Assembly: GCA_903896745.1 (NCBI GenBank)
Contig: CAITZA010000377.1
Location: 1-32,209, forward strand
Direction: 5' to 3'
DNA: 32,209 nt
Source of the DNA: an uncultured Desulfomonile sp.
Lineage (GTDB): Bacteria > Desulfobacterota > Desulfomonilia > Desulfomonilales > Desulfomonilaceae
The notes under the pieces were generated by a model, which was not told the origin of the DNA, did no database searches, and worked only from the letters and a program-made list of their open reading frames with translations. The translations under genes and the position numbers were made by a program. How positions within the stretch are numbered: position 1 is the stretch's first letter; the number at the start of each line of letters is the position of its first letter. Below, piece by piece: positions 8,627 to 17,715 of the stretch.

Positions 8627-8923
8627 ATGAAGGAAAACGATCAAGCCGATTTGAAACAAACTATGGATAACGCTGTTCCCGTGACTCCTGACACAATAGA
8701 CGAAAACGATCTTCCGACACCTTTCATATACAAGGCGGTTGCTGCGATTGCATTGATAGTTCCCTTCGGTTTTTTCATAGATGAGGGACAGAAGTTTTTT
8801 ATCGGTCTGGGATGGGAATACATCGGCAAAATGACAGTGTTGATCGGACTAATACTCTATATAATTTTTGTGGGAAAGCTGGCGCGAAAACTCAAGGATT
8901 GGCACGAAGCCAGACAAGCCTAG
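8627..8923 (+). CDS. Small two-helix membrane protein, function unknown
   Basis: This is a 98-aa protein with an acidic, soluble N-terminus (1-35) and two hydrophobic segments: YKAVAAIALIVPFGFFI (about 39-55) and MTVLIGLILYIIFVG (about 73-87). A basic tail follows (KLARKLKDWHEARQ), which would sit in the cytoplasm. The frame is open further upstream, including an ATG that overlaps the previous stop codon (8606). GGAGAA at 8615-8620 with eight-base spacing favours the ATG at 8627. It is probably co-transcribed with the 170-aa gene. I see no family signature. Confidence 0.75.
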   Translation: MKENDQADLKQTMDNAVPVTPDTIDENDLPTPFIYKAVAAIALIVPFGFFIDEGQKFFIGLGWEYIGKMTVLIGLILYIIFVGKLARKLKDWHEARQA

Positions 8924-9057
8924 CAAACCTCATCATTTTGTGGACTCCTTATTCAATTTATGATATTTACTAATTGAAAGAACAAGCTTTTTTGTTCCAT
9001 AAAAAATTGTTTGCTAGCAATATTCAGAACACTACCTGTAAGGGAAACTGGACGAGC

Positions 9058-10167
9058 ATGCGTGTTGTTTGTTCTTCTTTTCGATTCCACTTGATTATAT
9101 TTGCCGCAATTGCAATGTCCGCTTTGGGGGCGAATATATCCGAGGCGGGAAGTGACGCTGCGAGATGGTTTGAACAGGGCAAAACATATCTAAAATCAGG
9201 GAATTATCAATCTGCGATTGAAATTTTTTCCAAGACTCTTGATTTGCTGGACGCGAGTAAACGCAATTCTCACGTGGTCAAGTTAGCCCGCGCACAGGCA
9301 TATTACCAAAAGGGCGACATCAGGAATTCCTGGAAGGATCTCAATTCTGTCCTGAAGGCTGATGACCTCGAAGGAGAAGCTCTGGCCTCAGGTCTTCATC
9401 TCCGGGGTATGTTAAACCTCAAGAAGGGTGTTCAGACCGAGGCCATAAGTGATTTTAGCGCCGCTATCAAGACGCCTCACGCTAATGACTCGCTGCGTTC
9501 GGCTTCATTAATCAATCGGGCAGTAACCTTGATAAATGTGGGATCGCTGGAAAGGGCCCTTGGAGATTTAAACCGCGCCATCGAACTGGATGGGGCATCC
9601 AGTTTCGCGTATGCGGCCAGGGGAATGGCTCATCTCAGGCACGATAATCTGGATCAGGCCAAAAGTGACGCCGAGCAGTCCCTGAAACTTAATCCTGATG
9701 GACAGACACAAAAAATAGCCAATAAAATAATCAATGAATTGACAGTTACACAGGTAGGCGAAAATTCTGTTCAAGTCTCCATGAGTGACGAGGGGCAGGT
9801 GTTTGTTCAGATGAAATTTGGAAAGAAGGGCGCTCCTCACAGATTTCTCCTCGACACAGGCGCCACTCATAGCCTCGTCGATAAATCGTTGATTAAGGAA
9901 ATAGCAAAAGAAACAGAGGTAAAAGAAGTTGGCAAGGGGATTGTAAACATTGCGGACGGAACCTCACTGCCGGTCACAAAATACATAATTAAAGATGTTT
10001 ATATTTATAATTTGCCGTTAGGACCTATTCAGGTTCAAACCTTTGACAAGAAAACAAGGAAAGTAACGAACCTTCTGGGAGCCGGCAGCCTTGGAAATCT
10101 GGCCATAACTATGGACAACTTCAGAAGAAAAGTTGAAATACGTCAAAAAATGGCCAATAACATGTGA
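9058..10167 (+). CDS. Exported TPR protein with retropepsin-like aspartic protease domain
   Basis: This is a predicted 369-aa exported protein. Residues 1-30 form a signal peptide (basic start, FHLIIFAAIAMSALGA core, cleavage probably near SEA-GS). Several TPR-like helical repeats follow (about 35-235; for example ARWFEQGKTYLKSGNYQSAI, SLERALGDLNRAIELD, DNLDQAKSDAEQSLKLNPD). A C-terminal domain (about 245-369) contains FLLDTGATHSLV, the active-site motif of retropepsin-like aspartic proteases (gag-asp/TIGR02281-like), with the catalytic Asp at residue 266. The later NLLGAGSLGNLAITMD stretch resembles the second hydrophobic part of the fold. These enzymes act as homodimers. An upstream in-frame start exists at 8974, but the ATG at 9058 places the signal peptide at the N-terminus. 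The substrate is unknown; the TPRs may recruit it. Confidence 0.85.
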   Translation: MRVVCSSFRFHLIIFAAIAMSALGANISEAGSDAARWFEQGKTYLKSGNYQSAIEIFSKTLDLLDASKRNSHVVKLARAQAYYQKGDIRNSWKDLNSVLKADDLEGEALASGLHLRGMLNLKKGVQTEAISDFSAAIKTPHANDSLRSASLINRAVTLINVGSLERALGDLNRAIELDGASSFAYAARGMAHLRHDNLDQAKSDAEQSLKLNPDGQTQKIANKIINELTVTQVGENSVQVSMSDEGQVFVQMKFGKKGAPHRFLLDTGATHSLVDKSLIKEIAKETEVKEVGKGIVNIADGTSLPVTKYIIKDVYIYNLPLGPIQVQTFDKKTRKVTNLLGAGSLGNLAITMDNFRRKVEIRQKMANNM

Positions 10168-10265
10168 GTGGGTTCAATGAATCCGGAGGGGCTGAGTCTC
10201 TGGTTGTGCGAAGCGAAACCGGGCAGCCTTGAGATCAATGATATGGACAGAGGGAATACCTTGAT
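10168..10265. other. Short convergent intergenic region
   Basis: This 98-bp gap separates the convergent protease genes. It contains one odd-centred inverted repeat at 10170-10184 (GGGTTCA-A-TGAATCC, one G-T pair). No T-tract follows, so I do not call a terminator. Confidence 0.3.
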
Positions 10266-11579
10266 CTAAATGGCATTAAAATATTTGTTTGCGTCAGCGG
10301 TTGAAGGGGCGGGCCCGAGCACAGCAATTGTGAACTGTCCCGGACGCAGCATCGTGGAGGCGTTGTCCGATAATTCCCCAGTTGTCACTTCGTCAATATC
10401 CTTTATTATCTTTTCTACCGGTATGTGTTTTCCAAAATATATCTCCCCTTTTGCGAGCCTGTTCATTCGCGCTTCCGAGGACTCCATGGCCAGTATGATG
10501 CTACCTTTCAACTGATTTTTGGCAAGCCTCACATCTTCATCCGTAATGGATGACGACAGTCCCAGAGTGTGCTCTGCCAATACGTCCATAAGTTCTTCAA
10601 AACGGTCCGGCTCGCAGGCGGAATAAATGCCAAACATGCCTGTATCTGAATAGGAAGACAGGAACGAATACACATTATATGCAAGTCCCCGCTTTTCACG
10701 CACTTCCTGAAACAGCCTCGAACTCATTCCGCCACCAAGTATGGTATTTAGAATGTAACCTGCGTGTCGCCGCTTGTCGGCCTGGCTAGGTCCTTCAGAA
10801 GCTACACAAATATGAACCTGCTCGAGATCCTTGATTTCAAGAGCCTGCCCTGGCGCTGTTTCCGGTTTTTCGATACAGACGTTATTGAGGGTATCGGTCA
10901 GCGTGCTAAATTTTGGGGCCACGAGGTCTACAAACTTCTGGTGGTCAACCTGCCCGGCTGCGCAAATCAGTGTTTGGCTGGCCTTGTAATTATTCCGCTT
11001 GAAAGTGGTCAGCGAATTTCGATCGATCTCGAGTATGTTGGGAATAAAGCCCAGTATAGGCTGACCCAGTGGATCTCCCTTCCAGAGGTTCATACTCAGA
11101 ATTTCATGAACCAGTTCTTCCGGCGTGTCGTCCTGCTGGCGAATCTCCTGACAGATTACATCCTTCTCCCGCTCTATTTCGTCCTCAGGAAAGGACGATT
11201 CAAGATAGATGTCGTTAAGGAGGTCTGTTGCCAGTTCCAGATGTTCTGCCATGACCCTGCAGTAGAAAGATGTCAGTTCTTTGCTGGTGAAGGCATTCAG
11301 AGCCCCACCGACCGAGTCGATTTCTTTGGCTATTTGCAGGGCTGATCGCTTGGCGGTTCCCTTAAAAAGCATGTGCTCTATAAAATGGGAAATTCCGTTG
11401 AATCGGGCATCTTCGAGCCTGGAGCCGCATTTTACCCATATACCCAACGATACTGATCGCATATACGGGATATTTTCCGTTACAATTTTTACCCCGTTAT
11501 CAAGGATGGTTTTTTGATATGTGGAAAGGTCATGAAAACTTGATCTGACGGAAGAAGAGTAGTCTATAGGTTGGGTCAT
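10266..11579 (-). CDS. M16 family zinc metallopeptidase (processing-protease type)
   Basis: This is a 437-aa member of the M16B (mitochondrial processing peptidase-like, YmxG/PqqL-like) family. The inverted zinc motif HFIEH (H65, E68, H69) is intact, and the distal Glu ligand is probably E145 in DVICQEIRQ. The second half carries the inactive M16 lobe, with the family-like stretch GGGMSSRLFQEVREKRGLAYNVYS. No signal peptide is seen, which suggests a cytoplasmic role. It lies 118 bases downstream of pnp on the same strand, an arrangement (rpsO-pnp-M16) seen in many bacteria, and a hairpin lies in that gap. The gene ends convergently with the TPR protease. Confidence 0.92.
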   Translation of the reverse strand: MTQPIDYSSSVRSSFHDLSTYQKTILDNGVKIVTENIPYMRSVSLGIWVKCGSRLEDARFNGISHFIEHMLFKGTAKRSALQIAKEIDSVGGALNAFTSKELTSFYCRVMAEHLELATDLLNDIYLESSFPEDEIEREKDVICQEIRQQDDTPEELVHEILSMNLWKGDPLGQPILGFIPNILEIDRNSLTTFKRNNYKASQTLICAAGQVDHQKFVDLVAPKFSTLTDTLNNVCIEKPETAPGQALEIKDLEQVHICVASEGPSQADKRRHAGYILNTILGGGMSSRLFQEVREKRGLAYNVYSFLSSYSDTGMFGIYSACEPDRFEELMDVLAEHTLGLSSSITDEDVRLAKNQLKGSIILAMESSEARMNRLAKGEIYFGKHIPVEKIIKDIDEVTTGELSDNASTMLRPGQFTIAVLGPAPSTADANKYFNAI

Positions 11580-11616
11580 GTATCCGAGCCGGAATCCTTT
11601 ATTTATCCATAAGTCA

Positions 11617-11653
11617 TCGCACGAATATCATGAAGAGCCATGATTTCATGCGA
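11617..11653 (-). repeat. Hairpin between pnp and the M16 protease gene
   Basis: ATCATG (11627-11632) and CATGAT (11639-11644) form a perfect stem with a six-base loop. An outer arm, TCGCA (11617-11621) with TGCGA (11649-11653), extends it beyond an internal loop. There is no T-run after it on the minus strand, so an RNA-processing or stability element within the rpsO-pnp-M16 transcript is more likely than an intrinsic terminator. Confidence 0.45.
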
Positions 11654-11697
11654 CGAAATATTATTAATCCATCTTGGGGATGTGGAAGGCACAAAAA

Positions 11698-13785
11698 TCA
11701 GTCAGCCGTCTGACCTGCGGCATCCTTTTTCGACAGTTTTATTTTACCCTGTGGATCTATCCCTATAACTTTCACGGGGAAAGAATCTCCTTCCTTTACG
11801 ACGTCTGAAACCTTTCTAACCCGTTCGTTGGAAAGTTGTGAAATATGAACCAGACCGTCCGTTCCAGGGAAGATCTCTACAAAAGCGCCAAAATCGGTAA
11901 TCTTACGCACAGTTCCCATGTATATTTTGCCGACTTCAGCTTCTTGCGTAATACTCTTAATGGCATTTTTGGCATCTTCAGCGCCGCTGGCATCGACAGA
12001 CGCGATCACTACCTTTCCCGTGTCATCAACCTCTATCTTGGTGCCGGTTTCCTCCTGAATGCCGCGAATGATTTTCCCGCCTGGTCCGATTATATCCCGG
12101 ATTTTTTCAGGGTTGACATACATCACATAGATGCGCGGGGCATAGGGAGAAATTTCCTGACGAGCCTGAGACAATGTCTCATTCATCCTGTCAAGTATGT
12201 GACGTCGGCCTTCACGAGCCTGATACAGGGCATTCGTCAATATTTCCTTGGTAATACCCTGGATCTTGATGTCCATCTGAAGGGCGGTAATACCATCGCG
12301 GGTTCCGGTAACCTTAAAGTCCATGTCGCCATGATGATCTTCGTCACCAATTATGTCTGATACCACCACCGTTTTGTCGGTTCCCTTGAAAAGTCCCATG
12401 GCAATCCCGGACACCGGCTCCTTCATAGGAACTCCCGCATCCATTAGCGAAAGCGATGAACCACAAACCGTAGCCATTGAAGAAGAACCATTGGATTCGA
12501 GTATTTCGGAAACCACCCTGATGGTGTAGGGAAAATCTTCATCATCCGGGAGCAAATATGCGATAGCGCGCTCTGCTAGCGCCCCATGCCCTACTTCTCT
12601 CCTCGACGGACCCCGCAGGAATTTTACTTCTCCCACGGAGAATGGCGGAAATTTATAGTGAAGCATGAAAGATTTGTAACTTGAGCCCTCAAGCGCTTCA
12701 ATTTTCTGCTCATCTGACGAGGTGCCCAAAGTGACCACGACCAGGGCCTGAGTCTCACCTCTGGTGAATAAGGCGCTACCGTGAGTTCGAGGAAGCACCC
12801 CTATTTCACATGTAATATCTCTTACTTGATCGAATGAACGACCACCTATGCGGATTCCCTCGTCAAGGATCATGCCTCTAACGGCCTCGCCCTCAAGTTT
12901 CTCGAGGTATCCAAATATCTCACCCTTGCGTTCTTTACCCTGTTCTTCCAGAGAATCAACAATGGAGCGATACAAATCACCAAGTTCTGCCCGACGTTCC
13001 AGTTTCGCGCCAATATTAAGCTTTTCCCGGATTTTCGGGCCCCATTCCTGCCTGATTCTGTCTATCAGTTCACCATCTTCAACCGGAGCGACTGTTTCCC
13101 GCTTTGGTTTTCCACATTGAGCGCGCAGTTCGTCCTGCGCCTGCAGAATTTTAAGGATTTCTTCATAACCGATGTAAATGGCGTCCAGTATGGCTTCTTC
13201 AGAAACCCTGTCGAAACCACCCTCCACCATTACTATCCCTTCTCGGGACCCCACGACAATCAGGTTGAGGTCTGAGTAGGCATCTTCTACTGATGAGGGA
13301 TTAATGATCAGGTTCCCATCAACTCTACCAATCCTGACTGCCCCAATAGGTCCTCCGAAGGGGATATCGGATATGTGGAGAGCTGCGGATGCTCCATTAA
13401 TCGCCATCATGTCAGGTTCATTTTCACCGTCAGATGATAACACCGTAGCAATAATTTGGGTTTCAGCAGTAAATCCGTCTGGGAAAAGCGGCCTTATGGG
13501 ACGATCTATAAACCTTGCGGTCAATATCTCCTTCTCAGTGGGACGACCTTCTCTCTTAAAAAAACCACCCGGAATCTTGCCTGCAGCATAAGTCATTTCC
13601 AGGTAATCCACGGTAAGAGGAAAAAAATCAAGTCCTTCTCTACCCTGTTTTTCAGCAACCGCTGTTACTAATACTACTGTATCTCCAGTCTGAACCAAAA
13701 CCGAACCGGAAGCCTGTTTTGCCATTCTCCCAGTTTCAAATGTGATCTTTTTGCTGGTTACGTCACAGCCAGATCTATACGCCAT
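11698..13785 (-). CDS. pnp: Polyribonucleotide nucleotidyltransferase (PNPase)
   Basis: This is the phosphorolytic 3'-5' exoribonuclease of RNA turnover, 695 aa, a normal length. Two RNase PH-like domains are present: the first with the GGFFKREGRPTEKEILTARF and IDRPIRPLFP region, the second with FTRGETQALVVVTLGT and SYKSFMLHYKFPPFSVGE. A KH domain (IIGPGGKIIRGIQEETGTKI, roughly 560-610) and an S1 domain (MGTVRKITDFGAFVEIFPG, roughly 620-690) follow. The protein ends soon after S1 without a long acidic tail. It follows rpsO by 70 bases on the same strand, the classical order, so co-transcription from the rpsO promoter is expected. Confidence 0.98.
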   Translation of the reverse strand: MAYRSGCDVTSKKITFETGRMAKQASGSVLVQTGDTVVLVTAVAEKQGREGLDFFPLTVDYLEMTYAAGKIPGGFFKREGRPTEKEILTARFIDRPIRPLFPDGFTAETQIIATVLSSDGENEPDMMAINGASAALHISDIPFGGPIGAVRIGRVDGNLIINPSSVEDAYSDLNLIVVGSREGIVMVEGGFDRVSEEAILDAIYIGYEEILKILQAQDELRAQCGKPKRETVAPVEDGELIDRIRQEWGPKIREKLNIGAKLERRAELGDLYRSIVDSLEEQGKERKGEIFGYLEKLEGEAVRGMILDEGIRIGGRSFDQVRDITCEIGVLPRTHGSALFTRGETQALVVVTLGTSSDEQKIEALEGSSYKSFMLHYKFPPFSVGEVKFLRGPSRREVGHGALAERAIAYLLPDDEDFPYTIRVVSEILESNGSSSMATVCGSSLSLMDAGVPMKEPVSGIAMGLFKGTDKTVVVSDIIGDEDHHGDMDFKVTGTRDGITALQMDIKIQGITKEILTNALYQAREGRRHILDRMNETLSQARQEISPYAPRIYVMYVNPEKIRDIIGPGGKIIRGIQEETGTKIEVDDTGKVVIASVDASGAEDAKNAIKSITQEAEVGKIYMGTVRKITDFGAFVEIFPGTDGLVHISQLSNERVRKVSDVVKEGDSFPVKVIGIDPQGKIKLSKKDAAGQTAD

Positions 13786-13855
13786 GTTTTAATTATTCCT
13801 CTTTCCCGGTATTGCAAAATATCAATAACTGTCCCCCAAATAAGGTTAAACGTCG

Positions 13856-14125
13856 TTATTTTCGTATGCCCAACTCGCCAATAATGGTTTTGTAACGGTC
13901 TACACTCTTTGTTTTAAGATAATCCAGAAGTCGACGGCGTTGACCAACAAGTTTTAACAAGCCTCTGCGAGAATGATGGTCCTTTTTGTGAACTTTGAAA
14001 TGTTCTGTAAGATAACCGATCCTCTCGCTCAACAAGGCTATTTGTACTTCAGGCGAGCCAGTGTCCTTCTCGTGAATCTTGAACCTCTCGATGATTGTTT
14101 TTTTCTTTTCAGCGGGAAATGCCAA
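13856..14125 (-). CDS. rpsO: 30S ribosomal protein S15
   Basis: S15 binds 16S rRNA (h20-h22 junction) early in 30S assembly. The 89-aa length is standard, and the conserved core is present ([45 protein letters not shown]). The start codon is TTG rather than ATG; a GGAGG ten bases upstream confirms it. In several bacteria S15 represses its own translation, and the leader here contains a small hairpin, but no known S15-binding fold is evident. It heads the rpsO-pnp-M16 cluster. Confidence 0.98.
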   Translation of the reverse strand: MAFPAEKKKTIIERFKIHEKDTGSPEVQIALLSERIGYLTEHFKVHKKDHHSRRGLLKLVGQRRRLLDYLKTKSVDRYKTIIGELGIRK

Positions 14126-14152
14126 CTCTCTTTTTCCTCCTGATAGTCATTG

Positions 14153-14167
14153 AGCTATTTTATAGCT
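14153..14167 (-). repeat. Hairpin at the 5' end of the rpsO transcript
   Basis: AGCTAT-TTT-ATAGCT is a perfect six-base stem with a three-base loop. With the promoter predicted at 14178-14206, this hairpin lies within the first 20 nucleotides of the mRNA, about 28 bases before the TTG start. A 5'-terminal stem of this kind can protect an mRNA from decay; regulation by S15 is an alternative. Confidence 0.45.
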
Positions 14168-14177
14168 TAATCTAAAA

Positions 14178-14206
14178 GTAATAGCACATGCGTTCCCCCA
14201 AGTAAA
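14178..14206 (-). promoter_or_regulatory. Candidate rpsO-pnp promoter
   Basis: On the minus strand, TTTACT (14206-14201), a 17-bp spacer and TATTAC (14183-14178) match sigma-70 spacing. TGTGC directly before the -10 gives an extended -10. The expected start is near 14171, about 45 bases before the rpsO TTG. Confidence 0.5.
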
Positions 14207-14350
14207 CATAATGAAAATAAAGTTTTTTATTTTTGGTAATCTATCGGTTTGCAGGTCTGACCTTTTTCACGAAAATTCCTTTCGTTCGCCAACAAACCTT
14301 AAAATCACAAAGAACTTTGGTTGAAGCGCGTGATATTCTTTTCACGGCTG

Positions 14351-14356
14351 TATAAT
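14351..14356 (+). promoter_or_regulatory. Possible -10 element for the MacA-like operon
   Basis: A perfect TATAAT preceded by TG lies here, without a recognisable -35 box. If used, transcription would start near 14363, which would rule out the upstream TTG at 14321 as the translation start of the adaptor gene. Confidence 0.3.
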
Positions 14357-14464
14357 CAATTGGGACGTAAGAACGTCATGATAATGCACTGCTTTGTTTT
14401 TAATACGCCGGGCTGCTATATTTCAAACATTGAACCAAACCAGAGTATAGAATACGAGGCCAAA

Positions 14465-15598
14465 TTGTCTCTCAACTTCATAAAATCAATCAAAGCCCAT
14501 ACGGTCACCCGTTATAAAAATGCGCCACGCCGTAACAGGATCATCTTTTTGTGCCTGAGCGTCATAATAGTTTTAGGGCTGGGCGTCTCCGGCTACTTCG
14601 TTTTGAATTCAGGCGGAGCTAATAGAGCCAAGGCCAAGCTAAATACCTCAAAAGTGGTTCGACGCGACCTGGGCGCTACGGTCCAGGCCACGGGGGTTGT
14701 GAAGCCAATGGTAGGTTCGGAAGTCAAGGTTGGCGCAAGAACCCCCGGTAAGGTGGTAGAACTGCCTATCAATGTGGGTCAGCAGGTCAGGGAAGGCGAG
14801 GTAATAGCCAAGCTGGAACAGGATGATCTTATAGCCAAGGTAAAATTACAGGAAGCGATTCTGTCTGAAGCAAAAGCCGAGATGGATCGAGTCTCAAAAG
14901 ACATAGAACGGGAAAAACCATTAATCGAAAAAGGCGTGGTCTCTCACCAGCAATTCGACAAGACTACCTCCAATTTCGAGATGGCTGCCGCACGTCATGA
15001 AAAAGCCAAGGCAGAGCTTAGTTATGCCAAGGCAATGCTTTCCTATGCCACAATAACCGCTCCTATCAAAGGTGTTGTGGCCTCGGTCAACACAATCCAG
15101 GGTGAAACCGTTACCACCGGTCTTAACGCCCCCACTTTCATTAAAATAATCGATCTTGACCGGCTTGAGGTTCAGGCTTATGTGGATGAAAATGACATAG
15201 GCAAGGTCAAGGTTGGTCAGGAATCGATTTTCTCGGTAGCGTCACATCCTGGGGAAGACTTCAAGGGAACCGTCACATCCATATACCCATCCGCCACCAT
15301 TCAGGATAACGTAGTTTACTACATTACAACCGTAAGCGTTGACAATAGTGACGGAAAACTCAGGCCTGACATGACTGCCAATGTCATCATTTTTCTCGAT
15401 CAGAGAAAGGGAGTTCTCACGGTTCCAAACAAGGCCGTTCAAAGAGAGGGAGCCAGGAAATTTGTCTATCTGATCGAAAATGGATCAGTAGACAGGCGAT
15501 ATGTCAACACCGGTTGGAAAGACACCTCCTACACCGAGATTCTCGATGGACTTAGAGAGGGTAACGTAGTGGCTGTCGGCGATCTTCCCAAGAAGTAG
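14465..15598 (+). CDS. MacA-like periplasmic adaptor (HlyD/RND membrane-fusion family)
   Basis: This is a membrane-anchored adaptor that links an inner-membrane MacB-type ABC transporter to an outer-membrane channel. After a short basic N-terminus comes one membrane anchor (IIFLCLSVIIVLGLGVSGYF). The biotinyl-lipoyl half-motifs follow (ARTPGKVVELPINVGQQVRE and ATITAPIKGVVASV) and flank an alpha-helical hairpin (ILSEAKAEMDRVSKDIEREK onward). A beta-barrel and a C-terminal domain (LTVPNKAVQREGARKFVYLI) complete it. The start is uncertain. The frame is open from TTG 14321 and ATG 14378 is possible, but TTG 14465 has GAGG five bases ahead and gives the N-terminus expected before the anchor. It is followed by its ATPase and permease genes. 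No TolC homologue is in the window. Confidence 0.88.
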   Translation: MSLNFIKSIKAHTVTRYKNAPRRNRIIFLCLSVIIVLGLGVSGYFVLNSGGANRAKAKLNTSKVVRRDLGATVQATGVVKPMVGSEVKVGARTPGKVVELPINVGQQVREGEVIAKLEQDDLIAKVKLQEAILSEAKAEMDRVSKDIEREKPLIEKGVVSHQQFDKTTSNFEMAAARHEKAKAELSYAKAMLSYATITAPIKGVVASVNTIQGETVTTGLNAPTFIKIIDLDRLEVQAYVDENDIGKVKVGQESIFSVASHPGEDFKGTVTSIYPSATIQDNVVYYITTVSVDNSDGKLRPDMTANVIIFLDQRKGVLTVPNKAVQREGARKFVYLIENGSVDRRYVNTGWKDTSYTEILDGLREGNVVAVGDLPKK

Positions 15599-15631
15599 TT
15601 AATATTTGCGGATAAATGATGGAGTTTTCAA

Positions 15632-16330
15632 ATGATCAATGTCCAGAACCTGTCAAAAGTCTTTAATAAAGACGGCGCTGAGGTCAGGGTGTTAAACGAC
15701 ATTAGCGTAATCATAGAAGAGGGCGAATTTGTGTCGATAATGGCGCCTTCCGGAATGGGCAAAAGCACTTTCCTGAATATTCTGGGTTGCCTGGATAAAC
15801 CCTCGGATGGAATTTACATGCTAGATGATGTGCCTGTACAGGGAATGGATGATGATGAACTTTCCCAGATCAGAAACAGGAAAATCGGTTACGTATTTCA
15901 GTCTTTTCACCTTCTACCTCGCATGACGGCATGGGAAAACGTCATATTGCCCCTGATTTATAGTGATGATGACTCTGACATGAAGGAGAAGGCTATTAAG
16001 GCGCTGGAGTCTGTGGGACTCGGTGACCGTATCAACCATTTGCCGCGTGAGCTCTCCGGCGGACAGCAGCAACGCGTGGCTATCGCCCGAGCGCTCATCA
16101 ACAACCCCCGAATAATTTTTGCCGATGAGCCAACCGGAAACCTCGATTCAAACTCCAGCGCTGAGGTCATGAATATTTTCAGAAACCTGCATGCGCAAGG
16201 TCGAACCCTGGTGGTTGTAACGCATGACCCCGACGTAGGGGCCCTAGCCGACAGAATTATCGAAATGAAGGACGGACATATATCCAGCGACAGACCCACC
16301 AATATCGGACCAAAGGAGAGCGTTCAATGA
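15632..16330 (+). CDS. MacB/LolD-type ABC transporter ATPase
   Basis: This is a 232-aa nucleotide-binding subunit. Walker A is APSGMGKST (38-46; the family usually has GPSGSGKST), the Q-loop is Q90, the signature is LSGGQQQR (141-148), Walker B is IIFADEP (161-167) and the switch His is H198. The NLDS D-loop and the overall sequence place it in the MacB/LolD/FtsE group, which energises mechanotransmission rather than classical transport. GGAG eight bases upstream supports ATG 15632. Its stop overlaps the next start (ATGA), so it is translationally coupled to the permease. It probably serves the 16327 permease and perhaps also the one at 17716. Confidence 0.93.
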   Translation: MINVQNLSKVFNKDGAEVRVLNDISVIIEEGEFVSIMAPSGMGKSTFLNILGCLDKPSDGIYMLDDVPVQGMDDDELSQIRNRKIGYVFQSFHLLPRMTAWENVILPLIYSDDDSDMKEKAIKALESVGLGDRINHLPRELSGGQQQRVAIARALINNPRIIFADEPTGNLDSNSSAEVMNIFRNLHAQGRTLVVVTHDPDVGALADRIIEMKDGHISSDRPTNIGPKESVQ

Positions 16331-17535
16331 GAATTCTAAGAATGGCCTCTCAGGCTCTGCAGGCTATGAATGACAATAAGGTCAGATCATTTCTCATGAT
16401 GCTCGGAGTGATTATCGGAGTGGCAACTTTAACCATTATCAGTTCATCCGTTATGGGAGCGCGCAGTCAGGTCATGTCCAGGGTAGAAAGGTTTGGCCTT
16501 GACCAGTTCATGGTAATGGCGGGAGCCGGTCGGAAACCGGGTGTGCCACAGCCCACACCTACAACTCTGAAGGTCGAAGACACCAACGCAATCCTGTCCG
16601 AAGTTTCCAATGTCAAGGATGTTACCCCGCAAATAAACCGGCGAGACATTCCCGTCAAGTATCAGAACAAGAACTCCTATGCCGTAATGGTCGCCACAAA
16701 CCCTAATTGGTCAGAAATATGGAATACCCAGGCAGAGAACGGGCGTTTTTTTAATGACACCGAAGTATCCCGTTTATCGAGAGTCGCGGTAATAGGACAA
16801 ACATTGGTAAACGATTTATTTGAAGGCGAAGACCCGGTTGGAAAACAGATTTCCGTTGCCAACAATCCTTTCGAGATTCTTGGCGTTCTCGAGAAGAAAG
16901 GCGCTTCCCCAACTGGGCTTGATTTGGATTCACGAATAATCATTCCTCTGACCACTGGAATGAAGCGCGTTTTCAACCAGGATTACATAACAAATATAAA
17001 GATCGTGGTTAACGACACATCCAGAATGAACGACACGGTCAACGACGTGAAGATGTTATTGCGGGAACGGCACAATTTGGCCCCCGGTGTTGAGGACGAC
17101 TTCACCATCGTGACTCCAACTCTCGTGATGGCCCTGGCGTCCAAGGTTTCTTCGACATTCAACATATTTCTGATTCTGATTTCCCTGGTTTCGCTTGTTG
17201 TCGGCGCCGTAGTCATAGCCAATATCATGTTCATCTCAGTAAATGAGAGGAGGGCTGAAATCGGTATCCGGAGAGCGGTTGGCGCGACGAAAAAAGACAT
17301 CCTGTCTCAATTCCTGATCGAGTCTGTCACAGTATCCGCATTAGGAGGAATCACGGGTGGGATCCTCGGCCTGGTTGCGTTAAAGTTGCTATCCACCTTC
17401 ACGAAAATGCAATCCGGGGCAATACTCATACCGATCATTCTGGCAGTCATTTGCGCTGTGATCGTAGGGCTGCTTGCCGGAATTCAGCCCGCAAGAAAAG
17501 CTGCAAATCTGGACCCGATAGAGGCCCTGAAATGA
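16327..17535 (+). CDS. MacB-type ABC transporter permease (FtsX fold), first copy
   Basis: This is a 402-aa permease with one N-terminal membrane helix (MMLGVIIGVATLTIISSSV), a large periplasmic MacB_PCD domain (about 45-270) and three C-terminal helices with the FtsX domain. The coupling segment NERRAEIGIRRAVGATKKDI, which contacts the ATPase, is present, and the protein ends in the typical PARKAANLDPIEALK. Its start overlaps the ATPase stop by four bases. With the adaptor and ATPase it forms a complete tripartite-pump inner complex, with the ATPase encoded separately rather than fused as in E. coli MacB. The substrate is not evident. Confidence 0.92.
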   Translation: MRILRMASQALQAMNDNKVRSFLMMLGVIIGVATLTIISSSVMGARSQVMSRVERFGLDQFMVMAGAGRKPGVPQPTPTTLKVEDTNAILSEVSNVKDVTPQINRRDIPVKYQNKNSYAVMVATNPNWSEIWNTQAENGRFFNDTEVSRLSRVAVIGQTLVNDLFEGEDPVGKQISVANNPFEILGVLEKKGASPTGLDLDSRIIIPLTTGMKRVFNQDYITNIKIVVNDTSRMNDTVNDVKMLLRERHNLAPGVEDDFTIVTPTLVMALASKVSSTFNIFLILISLVSLVVGAVVIANIMFISVNERRAEIGIRRAVGATKKDILSQFLIESVTVSALGGITGGILGLVALKLLSTFTKMQSGAILIPIILAVICAVIVGLLAGIQPARKAANLDPIEALK

Positions 17536-17715
17536 CGGTAAATGGTCGGGTAAGTCTCTTGTTGTCAAAAAACCGTGCTGATGACCGGCAATAAACCCTG
17601 TGAAAATGACAATGGCGATAGGATGATCTCACGAGCGTGATATTGCAGTTTTGTAAACAAGGGCGATTTTCCAGAGCTATACGGATTTTTCCGAACGGGA
17701 ATCAGGTAACTTCAA
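17536..17715. other. 180-bp gap between tandem permease genes
   Basis: This gap breaks an otherwise tight operon. It contains one inverted repeat, TCACG-AG-CGTGA (17629-17640), and no convincing promoter or terminator. It might allow independent expression of the second permease. Confidence 0.3.

Noticed and set aside
10764-11345. 193-aa open frame on the plus strand
   Set aside because: It is antisense to the M16 protease gene, whose zinc motif and conserved domains are clear; no independent evidence for coding.
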